In this document: positions 54,999-64,000 of the stretch, piece by piece
How positions within the stretch are numbered: the first letter of the stretch is position 1
How the letters are laid out: every line of letters begins with the position of its first letter
Assembly: GCA_905221605.1 (NCBI GenBank)
Contig: CAJNDS010002402.1
Coordinates: 372,001 to 436,000, forward strand
Direction: 5' to 3'
Origin: Symbiodinium natans
Taxonomy: Eukaryota; Sar; Dinophyceae; Suessiales; Symbiodiniaceae
Length of the DNA: 64,000 nucleotides
The notes under the pieces: model-generated
Database searches by the model: none
The model's input: the letters and a program-made list of their open reading frames with translations, nothing else
Told to the model about the DNA's origin: nothing
Program-made: the position numbers and the translations under genes

Positions 54999-55429
54999 GC
55001 AACACAACACACTCAGTTCTCGTGAGGCAAAGATGCTGAGACCCTGAGCCGATCCCTGTGGGCCACCAACCTGAAGGCGCCGTCAGCATCCTCGAAAGCA
55101 GACTTTGCGGGTCTAGTGGATTTGGCGCTTATCTTCGTAGGTCCCCGCCATGCCCTTTTTAAACATGACTTGATGCCACGGGTCAGGGTAGGTGGCTCCC
55201 CTGATCGCAGGATGAACTCCATGCTGCGGCCCGGGAAGTTTCGCCGGCGTCGATCACAGGACGCTGATTGTTGCGTGGTCACCTTGTTTTTAGAAGCCTT
55301 AGAGGGCCCAGAAGGCACTGGGCTTGGCATCATTAATGCAGTTTAAGACAGTTGCCCAGTCCATGTTTCCGCGAGGTCCAGTGAAGATGTCTGTAGCCTT
55401 CTCGTCCGAGGTACCCTGGCTGTAAGCTC

Positions 55430-56104
55430 ATGCAGAGTCACTCCTGGTCATGTAATGCTAAGCTGCTAAGTCCGACGAGCACAAGCAGCGCCGCGCCCCG
55501 GCGGGTAACGGGCATAGGCCCGGACAGAGCTCAATTGCATGCGCTGGCTATCTCTGCATCGTGGCTGTCTGGATGTGTTTCTGGCTCTCCCACTGCCAAC
55601 TGCCAACACTCTCGCCCAAAGTCACGGACATCGCAAGGGAACCATCCGCGCAGGCTTATACGCGTTTTCATCCTGCTACTTGCCACCTGGGCTACATTGG
55701 CTACAACCTGGGAATCAGCACTGCATGCACATGGTGCTGCAACCTGCTGTAATGTTCTGATCCGAGGTGGTCCTGGGCCTTTTGCTGTTCATGTTCTGCG
55801 TGTGGCAGAAGCGGAAGAAGAGCAGGCACAGAGTCCGCATTGGCCCATATTGCCCCCACCCCCCCAGCTCGTGCCCACAACTGGGGTTGGGGGGAAACTC
55901 AAGACTCTGATGACGCGCAGGCGGGACGTTGAAGACGGCTCCTCGGCCTTGAGTGATGTTGAGTGTGGAGGGTTCGGGTCGGGCTCCCACGATTTCAGAG
56001 CCCACCATCAACCCCTGGCCTTGAGCATACAATGTGCAGTGTGCCCTAAGGTGACTGCAGCTCCGAACTCCAGGGCTTCTGGGACTGGTGCCGGTCACTG
56101 GTAA
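55430..56104 (+). CDS. Candidate membrane protein exons
   Basis: After an AG acceptor at about 55766 the + frame reads VVLGLLLFMFCVWQKRKKSR then HRVRIGP: a hydrophobic helix followed by a strongly basic stop-transfer. Upstream, about 55624-55750 reads EPSAQAYTRFHPATCHLGYI then GYNLGISTACTWCCNLL, which may be another hydrophobic exon. A different + frame is open for 224 codons over the same area but is Pro/His-rich and less protein-like. No family is recognised. Confidence 0.38.
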   Translation: MQSHSWSCNAKLLSPTSTSSAAPRRVTGIGPDRAQLHALAISASWLSGCVSGSPTANCQHSRPKSRTSQGNHPRRLIRVFILLLATWATLATTWESALHAHGAATCCNVLIRGGPGPFAVHVLRVAEAEEEQAQSPHWPILPPPPQLVPTTGVGGKLKTLMTRRRDVEDGSSALSDVECGGFGSGSHDFRAHHQPLALSIQCAVCPKVTAAPNSRASGTGAGHW

Positions 56105-56479
56105 CTTGCCGCCTGGCGAATTTACACGTTCAAGTCCTGGTCTCCCACCATCTCCCACCTGTTTTCCCATCTGCGTTCCCGGGTTGTCTTATCTCCGTGG
56201 GCTTTCTCAGGCAGACATGACGGACTTTGCGACGACACTGCCCTTCGGCTGCAACACTTGAGAGAAATAACCGCCAGAATGCATCAAGCAGCCAAAGATC
56301 CACTTCTTGAGTGAGTGCAGGCTAGGACTTCCGCGGGCCATACAGCACTCTCCCCATGACTTGCTCCCTCTCTCCAAAATGCGGTCTTATGGTTCCTATG
56401 TCAGCACTGATTCCCTTGAGCCGTTGATAGCCCTCAGGCGGGAAAGGAAAGGCCCCCCGTCCATTGGCCAACGTGCACC

Positions 56480-57460
56480 TGTCAGGACTCTGAAGAGGAG
56501 TTCAAGGATGTCCGTGGCCTCAAAAAGAGTTTCGGGCTCCATGCTCAGCCCAAGTTGCACAGAACCAGCGCTTCATGTGAAGTTCATCCTCAAAAGTCTT
56601 TGCACTCCAAGGCTCAACGGGTGAGCCCTGTGGTCAGGTTCGTTTCAGTAGCACCTCACTTTAAGGCCTTTGGCTGCAGAGAGCGGCCTCGAACTCGTTT
56701 AACTCACTCGTTTAACTCACTCGTTTCACCACTTGCTCGCAGCAGCAAAGATTTAAAACGAAGCAGGGCAAGGTTCGGGCGCTAAGTTTGAGGGCTTTTG
56801 CCTGTTCAATGAGGAAAGGAGGAGAGGCCCCCTCTCCAAACACAGAAGCTGCAGGAGGCACATCAATCCTGGGCGCTGACATTGCTTCGTAGCTTGGCTT
56901 GGGCGCTGAGTGTCTTTATAGGATCTACTTCATTTTTCCTGTTACCGGTGAGTGTATCTTGACATGCTGCTCTCCAGGCAACACGCTGGCCACGGATCCA
57001 TCGCTCGCAGTGCGCTTAGGCCTCCCAAGGGAAGGGATAAAATGTAGCAAACACGAGTTCCGGAAGCTTTGGATGAAAATCTTCCTGCCCATCCGCATCC
57101 GCATCCAGCGACAGGTGCAGCCCGCGCCTTGGCACGTGAGCTCCGTGCGCGGCCTGGGCGAGGCGAAGCAGCGGAGGCAAAGTCGGCAAAGGGCAGCGGT
57201 GGTGCTGTACCTTGTCGAAGTCTCCGAGTCTGTAGGTTTGGCATGCCCTTGTGTGTGCCAGGTTTGCCGGGAGCTGGCAGTGGCGCTGAACAGCCATTGG
57301 AACAACAGCTCGACCAGCGCCTCGAAATGCGAAGCGAAAGTTTTCGAAAGCTTTCATGAGTGTCTGTGGAACGAGGGCATGTGCGATCGCCTTCGCGAAG
57401 GTGGTATCCTCGAGGATTTGCAACACGTGATCTTCGATGACTCGGAGACAAAGGGGTAGC
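56480..57460 (+). CDS. Uncharacterised exons
   Basis: About 56480-56575: QDSEEEFKDVRGLKKSFGLH. About 56742-56890: QQRFKTKQGKVRALSLRAFA then CSMRKGGEAPSPNTEAAG. About 57352-57457: HECLWNEGMCDRLREGGILE then DLQHVIFDDSETKG, ending at TAG. Charged, soluble composition. Just before the second stretch, CTCGTTTAACTCA is repeated three times (56693-56730). No family is recognised. Confidence 0.38.
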
Positions 57461-57886
57461 AGCCTCAGCTTCCACAGTGCAGCCTTCCCCAGCGTTGCCC
57501 TTAGCTATTAGAAATCCCTGTGGAGTCTGATAAATCCCTGTGAAGTCTGCGCCGGAAGGTTTCGGAATACGGTTTCGTGTACTTGCTGTTATGAGTTTGA
57601 ACTTTCGCCTTACCTCAAGACAGAGGCGAATAGCAGAAGCTTGCGGTAATGAGCCGTTGACACCCCACATACTTGTAGCTGGCTTCAAGGCCCTTCCTCC
57701 TGGCCGCGCTCAGCGGCGCCTGGCGTGTGGGCGCCACGGCCATGCCGGCCGAGCTGCAAAAGAGCTGAGTAAAGAGCTACAACAGAATGCATATACACAG
57801 CAATAATATAATATCATATTATATCATATTATATATATACATATTAAATCAGGTTCTACTAGTAATATCTAGGGATCAGGGTGTAG

Positions 57887-59382
57887 ATGAGGCTTGGATG
57901 TGAGACAATGGCCAAAGCAAGGTACTTTCAGCGCTTGTTTCAGTTGCTGGACACTCTGGTGCTTGTGCTGGCTCATGCTTACACGATAGTGCGTCAGCAC
58001 AACCTAGGATTGACATGTTTCAGGAATGTGAGCTTGCACCAGTTGCACAATGCAGCTCAGGCTCCCGGCAATCTGCAACTCTTTGCGCAAATCCTGCGGA
58101 AAGGCACACCTAATCTGATATCATCTCACATGAACTCGCGTTGCGCGCATGAAGTGGGCTGGGCCTTCGGACCTTCCCTGTCCCAGGCTACCCAGGAGGT
58201 CAGGATCAAGGCATGCGTTGCCCACCTTTGCTGAGGGGGGGGGGGGGCATCTCTGACATGTCGAGTTTTATGTCGCTTCGTGCAGGCTTTGTCAAGTTCC
58301 CTGGTCGCAGCCTTCGCTGCTGACCCTGCACCTCCCAAGGCCACTCAGGTTAACTAGTTCACCGTTTCACTTGCAGGTGTTACGGCCAGGTGTGTTTGCT
58401 CCCCGAAGCAGAAACTTCAAGGCCGCCGCGTTGTCGTCCCTCAGCGCTGCTTGCAGCTGGGCGTTGGTGGGGCCCCTGGCGAGCGTAAGCAGCACAGCAG
58501 CCCTGCGGCACTTTTTTCACTTCCAAGCGCCTGCAGCATTGGCTTTCAACAAAGCCTCTGATGGAGGTGAGCCACATTGGGACACTCTCCCTGAGACTCG
58601 GCCAGAACCATCATGGCGCAGATCCGCGTGGATAGACGAAGTGCCACAGTGCTTCGTAAAAGCCTTGAATTAGTTGTAGTCACTACTTTGCACACAGTAG
58701 GCACATACTAATGAACCAAGACGAAGCACTGAGGTATCTGGCCATGGATCGCAGGCCCACAGCTGCCGAGGAGGGGCCAGGGATCCCACAAGCACAAGCC
58801 GACAAAATCTAGACCATTTCCCAGAGTCCGCACCTTGCTATTTGCTTGTCGCACTGATGGCACTAAACCTATCCGAGGAGGTTCGCGCCTCTGCAGTTTG
58901 CAGTGCTCTTGGCGACGCATTGAGCTCTGTCGCAAGCCGCCTCTTGGCGGCAGTGGGGCTGCGGCCATCATCGATCTCCACTCAAGATGTAGGCTTCGCA
59001 CATCTTGGTACCGGGGTGTTGAGTTGATGGTCTACCCCTGACAGCTGTGAGGTGAAGTCGCGGCTGGCACCCCACTCAGCATGCCAGTCTGGACGTCCAT
59101 GGTGCTCTGGCAGAGCTGCATATGACAGGCGACTTTTACTTGTCTCGGCTTCTGTCACCCTGGGCTTGGGCGCGGGGCCTGGAGCGAACACCGAGCTGTG
59201 GTGTCCAAGCGCAGCTTGAGTCCTTTTGGACAGCGAGGGTCACCAAAAGAAGTTCCTTGTTTGCCAAGGCTCGCTTGGATCAGCTGCTTGGATCGACGTG
59301 GCCGCAGGGGGTTACAGTAGGAGGTCGAGAGGATGCAAGAGGCTTCTTTCGTACTTTGAGCGGCATTGGGGTGCAGACTTGA
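57887..59382 (+). CDS. Helical (HEAT/armadillo-like) repeat exons, part 1
   Basis: About 58027-58230: NVSLHQLHNAAQAPGNLQLF then AQILRKGTPNLISSH...EVRIKACVAHLC. About 58285-58349: ALSSSLVAAFAADPAPPKAT. About 58378-58490: VLRPGVFAPRSRNFKAAALS then SLSAACSWALVGPLA. About 58842-58985: LVALMALNLSEEVRASAVCS then ALGDALSSVASRLLAAVGL. The regular Ala/Leu helices with EEVRASA..ALG look like HEAT or armadillo units. About 59090-59380 reads GALAELHMTGDFYLSRLLSP and may be another exon. Family and function are not known. Confidence 0.42.
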
Positions 59383-59519
59383 AAAAAACTTTCTAGATTT
59401 CGGGACTCAGACACTTCCCCTGTGAGGCTGCGAGGCCCCTAGCTCCCGGTCCCCTGACCCACGCGCACCGGCCGAACCTAGGATAGCAGCCGCGGCGAGC
59501 AGCCGGCTGGCCAGACCTG

Positions 59520-59906
59520 CCATGCGCTGCCTCTGCCTGGCTGCAAATGCTGCGGCTGGGTTTCGTTTACTTTGCAGGGCCAAGTCAAGACCAAGACAAA
59601 ACCGTTGGCTACTGCTCCATCTGCTACATCCCTGTCTCAGGAAGGCAGCTTGCGGCCTATCCGACATCACCTGCGTCCCGCCATGCAGCTGCTGCGGATG
59701 CAGGCGCCGCAGACGTGTTGGAGAGTTCCTTGAGGCAGCGACCTAAGCCGAGGCCCAGCAGCCAGAGCCCGTCAGCGGTCTGCTCCGGGCAGCGTGGCAT
59801 CTCGCCTGAGCTTGAGACCCGCGGTGTGAGCATCGGACTGCCGAACCTCACGCTACTCACCTTGCTTCTCCAAGTAGATTCGCCGCATATCCTTTGTGGA
59901 AGCTAG
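59520..59906 (+). CDS. Possible exon with Cys pair
   Basis: The + frame reads GPSQDQDKTVGYCSICYIPV then SGRQLAAYPTSPASRHAAAA; the C-x2-C could be part of a small metal-binding loop but no partner pair follows. Ser/Pro-rich after that. Two other frames are open over the same bases, so confidence is low. Confidence 0.28.
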   Translation, partial: PCAASAWLQMLRLGFVYFAGPSQDQDKTVGYCSICYIPVSGRQLAAYPTSPASRHAAAADAGAADVLESSLRQRPKPRPSSQSPSAVCSGQRGISPELETRGVSIGLPNLTLLTLLLQVDSPHILCGS

Positions 59907-60298
59907 CAATCTTGGTCTAACGAAGCTCTTTGGCACGCTTGTTAAGCCAACGCCCTGAATCTAAAACATCACGCCAGACACGCCAACGCCGTTTGCCAAG
60001 GCTAGCAGCAACTGCCTGCGAGTTCTGCAGCTCGGCAACCAGAGCACTTGTAAATAAGTACTTGTAAGGTTGCTTTTGGGCGTGCTTGGTGCCGAATCGC
60101 ACTCTTACTCGCCATTGTCGTGCTAGGCCACTACGTACTAGGATTACTAGGACGTGCAGAAGTGAAACATACTGAGATGACATAAAAGCCCCGTTGTACA
60201 AAGATTGGGAGGGTGTTGCAATGGGAGTCAGGGATACTCATAGTCAGAGCTTCGAGATGGGCTCTGATGTTCAACCTCACAACATCTTCCACCGACTC

Positions 60299-60430
60299 AA
60301 GGGAAGATGGCTGTAGAGTCGCAGGTGATCTCGACGAAATGACGGCCGACCTTGGGCTCTGTGCCCCGCAGCTCGGATTCCATCACCTCGATAGGGCCCT
60401 TGTCAGAATACATGTCGGGAAATAGAATGC
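60299..60430 (-). CDS. Candidate minus-strand exon
   Basis: The minus frame reads FPDMYSDKGPIEVMESELRG then TEPKVGRHFVEITCDSTAIF. An overlapping minus frame just downstream reads SLESVEDVVRLNIRAHLEAL. These are more protein-like than the + reading. No family is recognised. Confidence 0.38.
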
Positions 60431-61059
60431 CGGCTTGAGTCAGTCACCGAAGTCAGTAAACGCAGAGAGAACAAGAAGGACAGAGGGCCGAGTCAGGCAA
60501 CAGAGGGGCCTGAGTCGATAAACTGGTTCTGCCCAACTCGACCCTTTCCTGCTTCCGACCAAGTCTCCCGGGTTCTCCAACTCGGCGCTTTAGGGCTTCG
60601 AACTCCGCTTTTCAGCTTGTTCTCCGAACATCTCCCGTCATCTCCCGTCTATCCTGCCAGGCGCAGTGGTGCGGGAACTATGGTGGCCCAAGATCTTCTC
60701 CAGATCTTTCAGGCGCAAGCATGGCAAGGGATGCTAAAGGTGTCAGGGTCCCTGACAACTGCAAGTTAGTACGATGGCAGGGCCCCATGCAGCCTCAGGC
60801 ATCGAAAAGTTGAAGTTAAGAAGAAGCTGGATAACGAAGTCAAGCAAGGATTCGTAGGCTGAAATCTTCGGGGGGACCGACTCACCTTGACTCTGACCAA
60901 TGGGTGAAGATCTGTGTCCCTGAAGTCCTTCTCCACATCGGGCAACAGTGGGCCACTTCCGGCCTTGAGTCCCGGCAGCCTTGGGTGGGAAGGTTTTTTG
61001 TAAGATCACACAAAAAAGGGCTCAGAACGGCCCAGTTCCCGAAGTTAATGTATGTAAAT

Positions 61060-61115
61060 CTGCGGGCATAAGGGTTTAGAGCTTAGGGATGTTTACAGGG
61101 GTTTAGGGTCTCCAA
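61060..61115 (+). repeat. Degenerate TTTAGGG-type sequence
   Basis: AAGGGTTTAGAGCTTAGGGA and GGGGTTTAGGGTCTCC occur within 50 bp, decayed telomere-like repeats similar to those near 34.4 and 47.2 kb. Confidence 0.6.
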
Positions 61116-61399
61116 AATGGTACTCTGATCTAGGGAACCTACCAATGAAAGGATCCTGGCTGTGGGCTTCGCGCTGCGGCGGCATGTGCAGCTTGTGGCA
61201 TCACCTACATTCGCAGCAGTCTTGGCAGCTGGCTTGGCAGGACTGGCCAAGTCACTATAGACTGTATTGTATGCCTCATGATTCGCGAAGTTCTAAGACT
61301 ACACCATATATGATGCCTTCACGCGGTGCTATACTGCCACCACAGACCAACAAGGCGCAATCAAGCCCAGATCCTGTGCTAGCAGCGCACAAGGAGATC

Positions 61400-62225
61400 G
61401 AAGAGCAAGTGGTGCCGAGATGCTTGCCACGCGCTCGCTGGAGGCGCAGTCGAATCTTGAGATGTGTAACCCATGAGTAGGCCCTGGCTAGTTCCTGGCT
61501 CGTCCCTGGAGGTTTTGGCAAGCCTCTGTGAACATCTCAGTGCAGAAGCAGGTCGTGCCACGGCTTGATCCTATGCGAGATCATGCGAGCATGCAATGTG
61601 CCGTCCTCCCGCCCTGCCCTGACCTAATTTAGATGAGGTCGGTAGGAGTGTTCGAACTAAGGCAAGGGTGCCAAGGAGGTGCATGCCAAGCATGGCAAGC
61701 ATTGTTGTGCTGGCTCGGTGATGGCCCGCCTCTCCTCCCACGTGCCAGCCGTTCTGCGCTTTGTCCGCCACGGGCTTCATAGGCGGCCAGAACCAGGTGA
61801 TGTGTCTGTGCGAAGCAGTGCTTTGGATGCCGCCCGTGCCCTGCAACGTGCGGGCATCGGCGGCCACCCGACCGCCATGGCGACTGCGACCTTCGCTGCA
61901 CTCTTCACCGACCACGCGATGCGCCGCACTGCCGGGCTCCTGCTGCAGGCGCTGGCGCGCTCCGAGCCCCAGGTGGGGCCCCAGGTGGCCTCAGCAGGTC
62001 TGAGCATGCTTTTGCTTTTGAGTCGGATCGCGGGGTCTCCGCAGGCAGTTGCCGTGGCACTTCCACGTGGCATCTTGCCCGCAAGCTTCAAGCGTCTTCA
62101 ACATTCTTCAAGCCCCCATGCCGTGTGAATGTGCATTATCTGGCAGTCTCTTCGTGTCGGAACTGTGCCCAGGTCTTCGTGAAGGCTTTGCGGCCCTGCT
62201 GTGGCTAGCACCACAAAAGTTAGTC
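61400..62225 (+). CDS. Helical (HEAT/armadillo-like) repeat exons, part 2
   Basis: About 61412-61463: GAEMLATRSLEAQSNLEM. About 61505-61565: EVLASLCEHLSAEAGRA. About 61715-62060: VMARLSSHVPAVLRFVRHGL, SVRSSALDAARALQRAGIGG, HPTAMATATFAALFTDHAMR, RTAGLLLQALARSEPQVGPQ and LSMLLLLSRIAGSPQAV. About 62137-62218: LFVSELCPGLREGFAALLWL. The 61.7-62.05 kb exon is the longest continuous one and shows repeated R.SALDAA.AL / RRTAGLLLQAL helices of about 35-40 residues. Probably the same gene as the exons at 57.9-59.4 kb. It would be a scaffold or regulatory protein; no specific family is named. Confidence 0.5.
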
Positions 62226-62929
62226 AGAGGCTTAGCCGCTTAGCTTCTAGCATCTGGCAGAGTCAACATGTTGCAATGATTCGAACTAATCATTCTAAGC
62301 CTTACAAGCCCGATCGCCGGTCTTCCAAGTTGCTTGGCGCGACACCCACCGACGTCTCCTCCAATGCATTCGCTGCTTCCGGCTCCCGGGCTCAAGACAT
62401 GTTGGTTCCGAGACCTGCAGCTAAGGTTGAGGGTTGGCAAGGGTTGGCAAGGATAACTTCCGAGGTCGAGTGGCGCGTGGGAAGTGGATCCACGCCATGC
62501 TCGCGGAGATGCAGAGCACCTTGGGCAAATGTCATCCGACGGTTTGGCACAGAGACCCGTGAGAGGGGCGAAAGCAGAATTACGAACCAAAACTATCACA
62601 AGTGCCGCCGGTCCATAATGACGATCCGTAGGCGCACAGGCACCTGAAAGCGCACCAGTGGTTCCGAAGCCTGTGACCTACTCTCGGGCAGCTTTTCAAT
62701 ACTGAGGTCAGGACTTTCTCGAAGGCGGGCTGCCTGAAAGGGTTCGCCGGTTCATCCATCTTTGATCATCTTTGGTCTGGTCCGGATGCCCAAGCAAAGA
62801 CTAAGACGACAAGGCGACTTCCCGCCGCTGCCCATGGATCTCTCCAACCGTGGCCCATCTCGCCTGGCGCCCTTCGGCGGCCGGAGGAAGGCCGAGGCAC
62901 TGGGGGCAATTGGGCCGGGCATGGCCTTC

Positions 62930-63440
62930 CAGCGATATGGGCAAGGAAGCACTGAAGCACTGAAAGCAGGGTGCGCTTGGAATCTCCTGCGACTCGCAGG
63001 ACATCACGGAGAATTGGCCTCGCCAAGCTCGTCTTCGCTTCCTCTATGGCCAGTTTCTGGCGCTTCAGCTGTTGCTCAGCTACTCTTGCTAGGGAATCGT
63101 GGGTCATCCCAGTTCCGTTGAAGTCAGCTGGAGCCCGTGTTTTCGGAGTAAGAGTGTGGATAAGCTGATATCAGCCGGACAAGCATGGGTGGTTGCACCA
63201 TTCTGGAAATTGAATCTGCATGCTTCAGCATGGAGTCTGAAGCTGAGGCTTTCACTGCCTCTCTCAACGGCTTGGCTGGCCTGCTTGTGGTTCCAGGGTC
63301 TCCAGCAGCGTGCTTGATCCAAGCTTCAGAGACAGATGGCCGAACCTCATAGCGAGACCAGGCCGCGACGTCATCCAAGAACGACAAGAGCGAGATCGGC
63401 ATCATCTTCGAGGCAACCGCTGTGCAGCTGGACACCAGGT
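62930..63440 (-). CDS. Candidate minus-strand gene, two exons
   Basis: Minus-strand frames in order. 63440-about 63175: SCTAVASKMMPISLLSFLDD, VAAWSRYEVRPSVSEAWIKH, AVKASASDSMLKHADSISRM. About 63125-62935: NGTGMTHDSLARVAEQQLKR, QKLAIEEAKTSLARPILRDV then LRVAGDSKRTLLSVLQCFL. Both have a convincing helical, charged composition; the + readings of the same DNA do not. The frame changes between them within about 60 bp, so a tiny intron or an error lies between. No family is recognised. It would converge on the + strand repeat gene ending near 62.2 kb. Confidence 0.48.
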
Positions 63441-64000
63441 TAGCGAGTCAGGCAGGAGCGAAGCGAAAAAAGTTGCTGGCGGTTCAGCCACACCAGGAGT
63501 GCACCCGCTTTCTCGGCCTCCGGAGCGCTGCCCACGCCACAGCCGTGGAGAGTGAGGCGCGAAAGGGTGAGCAAGATGGCAAGGGAATGGCATTAGTGTG
63601 CCTTGGCGGGACTTGTGTTCGCATGCTCTGCCCCTCAGTTTGTGTTGGACAGGGAATGGGCAACCACACTGTCCTGAGCTGCATTTCGGCGGTTCTATGC
63701 AAGGCCAGCTCGAGTTACATGGTCCGTCGGTTTTTGTTTTTCGGTCTTCCAGAAGGTCAGGTATGCTCAGGTCAAGCATTGAGTCATCACGTTGTGTTGC
63801 TTTGCTGAACAGACTTAGAGCATGTGCTGAATGACCAATCCCTGGTTCACCTTGAGCCTGTAAGGCCGTCCTCGCCGTTCTTTCCGAGGAGACGTCCGAG
63901 CGGGGACAGAAGTTTCAGGCAAGGAGAGTGAAAATAATGGAGGAGGGGCAGGAGAGGGAGTGTTCTATACATCTTGAGTACTCCCTCAGTATCATTATTG
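63441..64000. other. Window edge, nothing firmly recognised
   Basis: Open frames on both strands (for example the minus frame 63779-63402) overlap the candidate minus-strand gene's 5' side and may hold further exons. No family motif is visible. Confidence 0.3.

Overview
The window looks like nuclear DNA from a core dinoflagellate (alveolate protist); the species cannot be named from the sequence. Four things point there. Conserved enzymes are chopped into many very small exons. Most of the introns I could map start with GC or GA rather than GT, and all end AG with G as the next exon base. Perfect TTTAGGG telomere-type repeats occur internally. A degenerate non-LTR reverse transcriptase of a type I recall from dinoflagellate genomes is present. 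Because exons are 20-220 nt, most long open frames here are chance, so genes were assembled by matching short exons to family motifs. Exon ends marked 'about' are not resolved.

Layout, all + strand unless stated. 2-988: intronless epoxide hydrolase, cut by the window edge. 1.2-2.4 kb: TPR-like exons. 4.8-5.8 kb: phytanoyl-CoA dioxygenase-like gene with its metal-binding residues. 6.4-12.2 kb: unrecognised exons and a GT/GC-rich tract at 10.55-10.81 kb. 12.39-18.17 kb: CTP synthase, nearly complete. 20.4-23.1 kb: class I aspartate/prephenate-type aminotransferase, the best-resolved gene (11 mapped introns). 24.2-25.7 kb: TPR-like exons followed by an acyl-carrier-protein domain. 27.4-29.2 kb: unrecognised exons. 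30-33.5 kb: repeat-rich block with a LINE reverse transcriptase fragment, a 600-bp CT tract and inverted and direct repeats. 34.9-36.0 kb: candidate minus-strand membrane gene. 36.26-36.60 kb: MITE-like element. 38.2-44.6 kb: glutamate 5-kinase, whose largest gap carries a 490-bp trinucleotide tract. 45-57.5 kb: sparse unrecognised exons, simple repeats and an interstitial telomere block. 57.9-62.2 kb: helical-repeat-like exons. 60.3 and 62.9-63.4 kb: candidate minus-strand exons.

The recognised enzymes are unrelated housekeeping functions: pyrimidine nucleotide synthesis, amino-group transfer, proline synthesis, epoxide hydrolysis and a 2-oxoglutarate oxygenase. CTP synthase, the aminotransferase and glutamate kinase all touch glutamate/glutamine/aspartate metabolism, but nothing shows they are co-regulated. 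They are spaced kilobases apart as in an ordinary dinoflagellate one-way gene array.

The most interesting signal is in the introns. Two families of short elements with terminal inverted repeats each have a member inside an intron of a recognised gene: one in CTP synthase and the ACP gene, the other in glutamate kinase and at 51.5 kb. With the AGG duplicated at both ends of many introns, this fits introns created by transposon-like 'introner' insertion.
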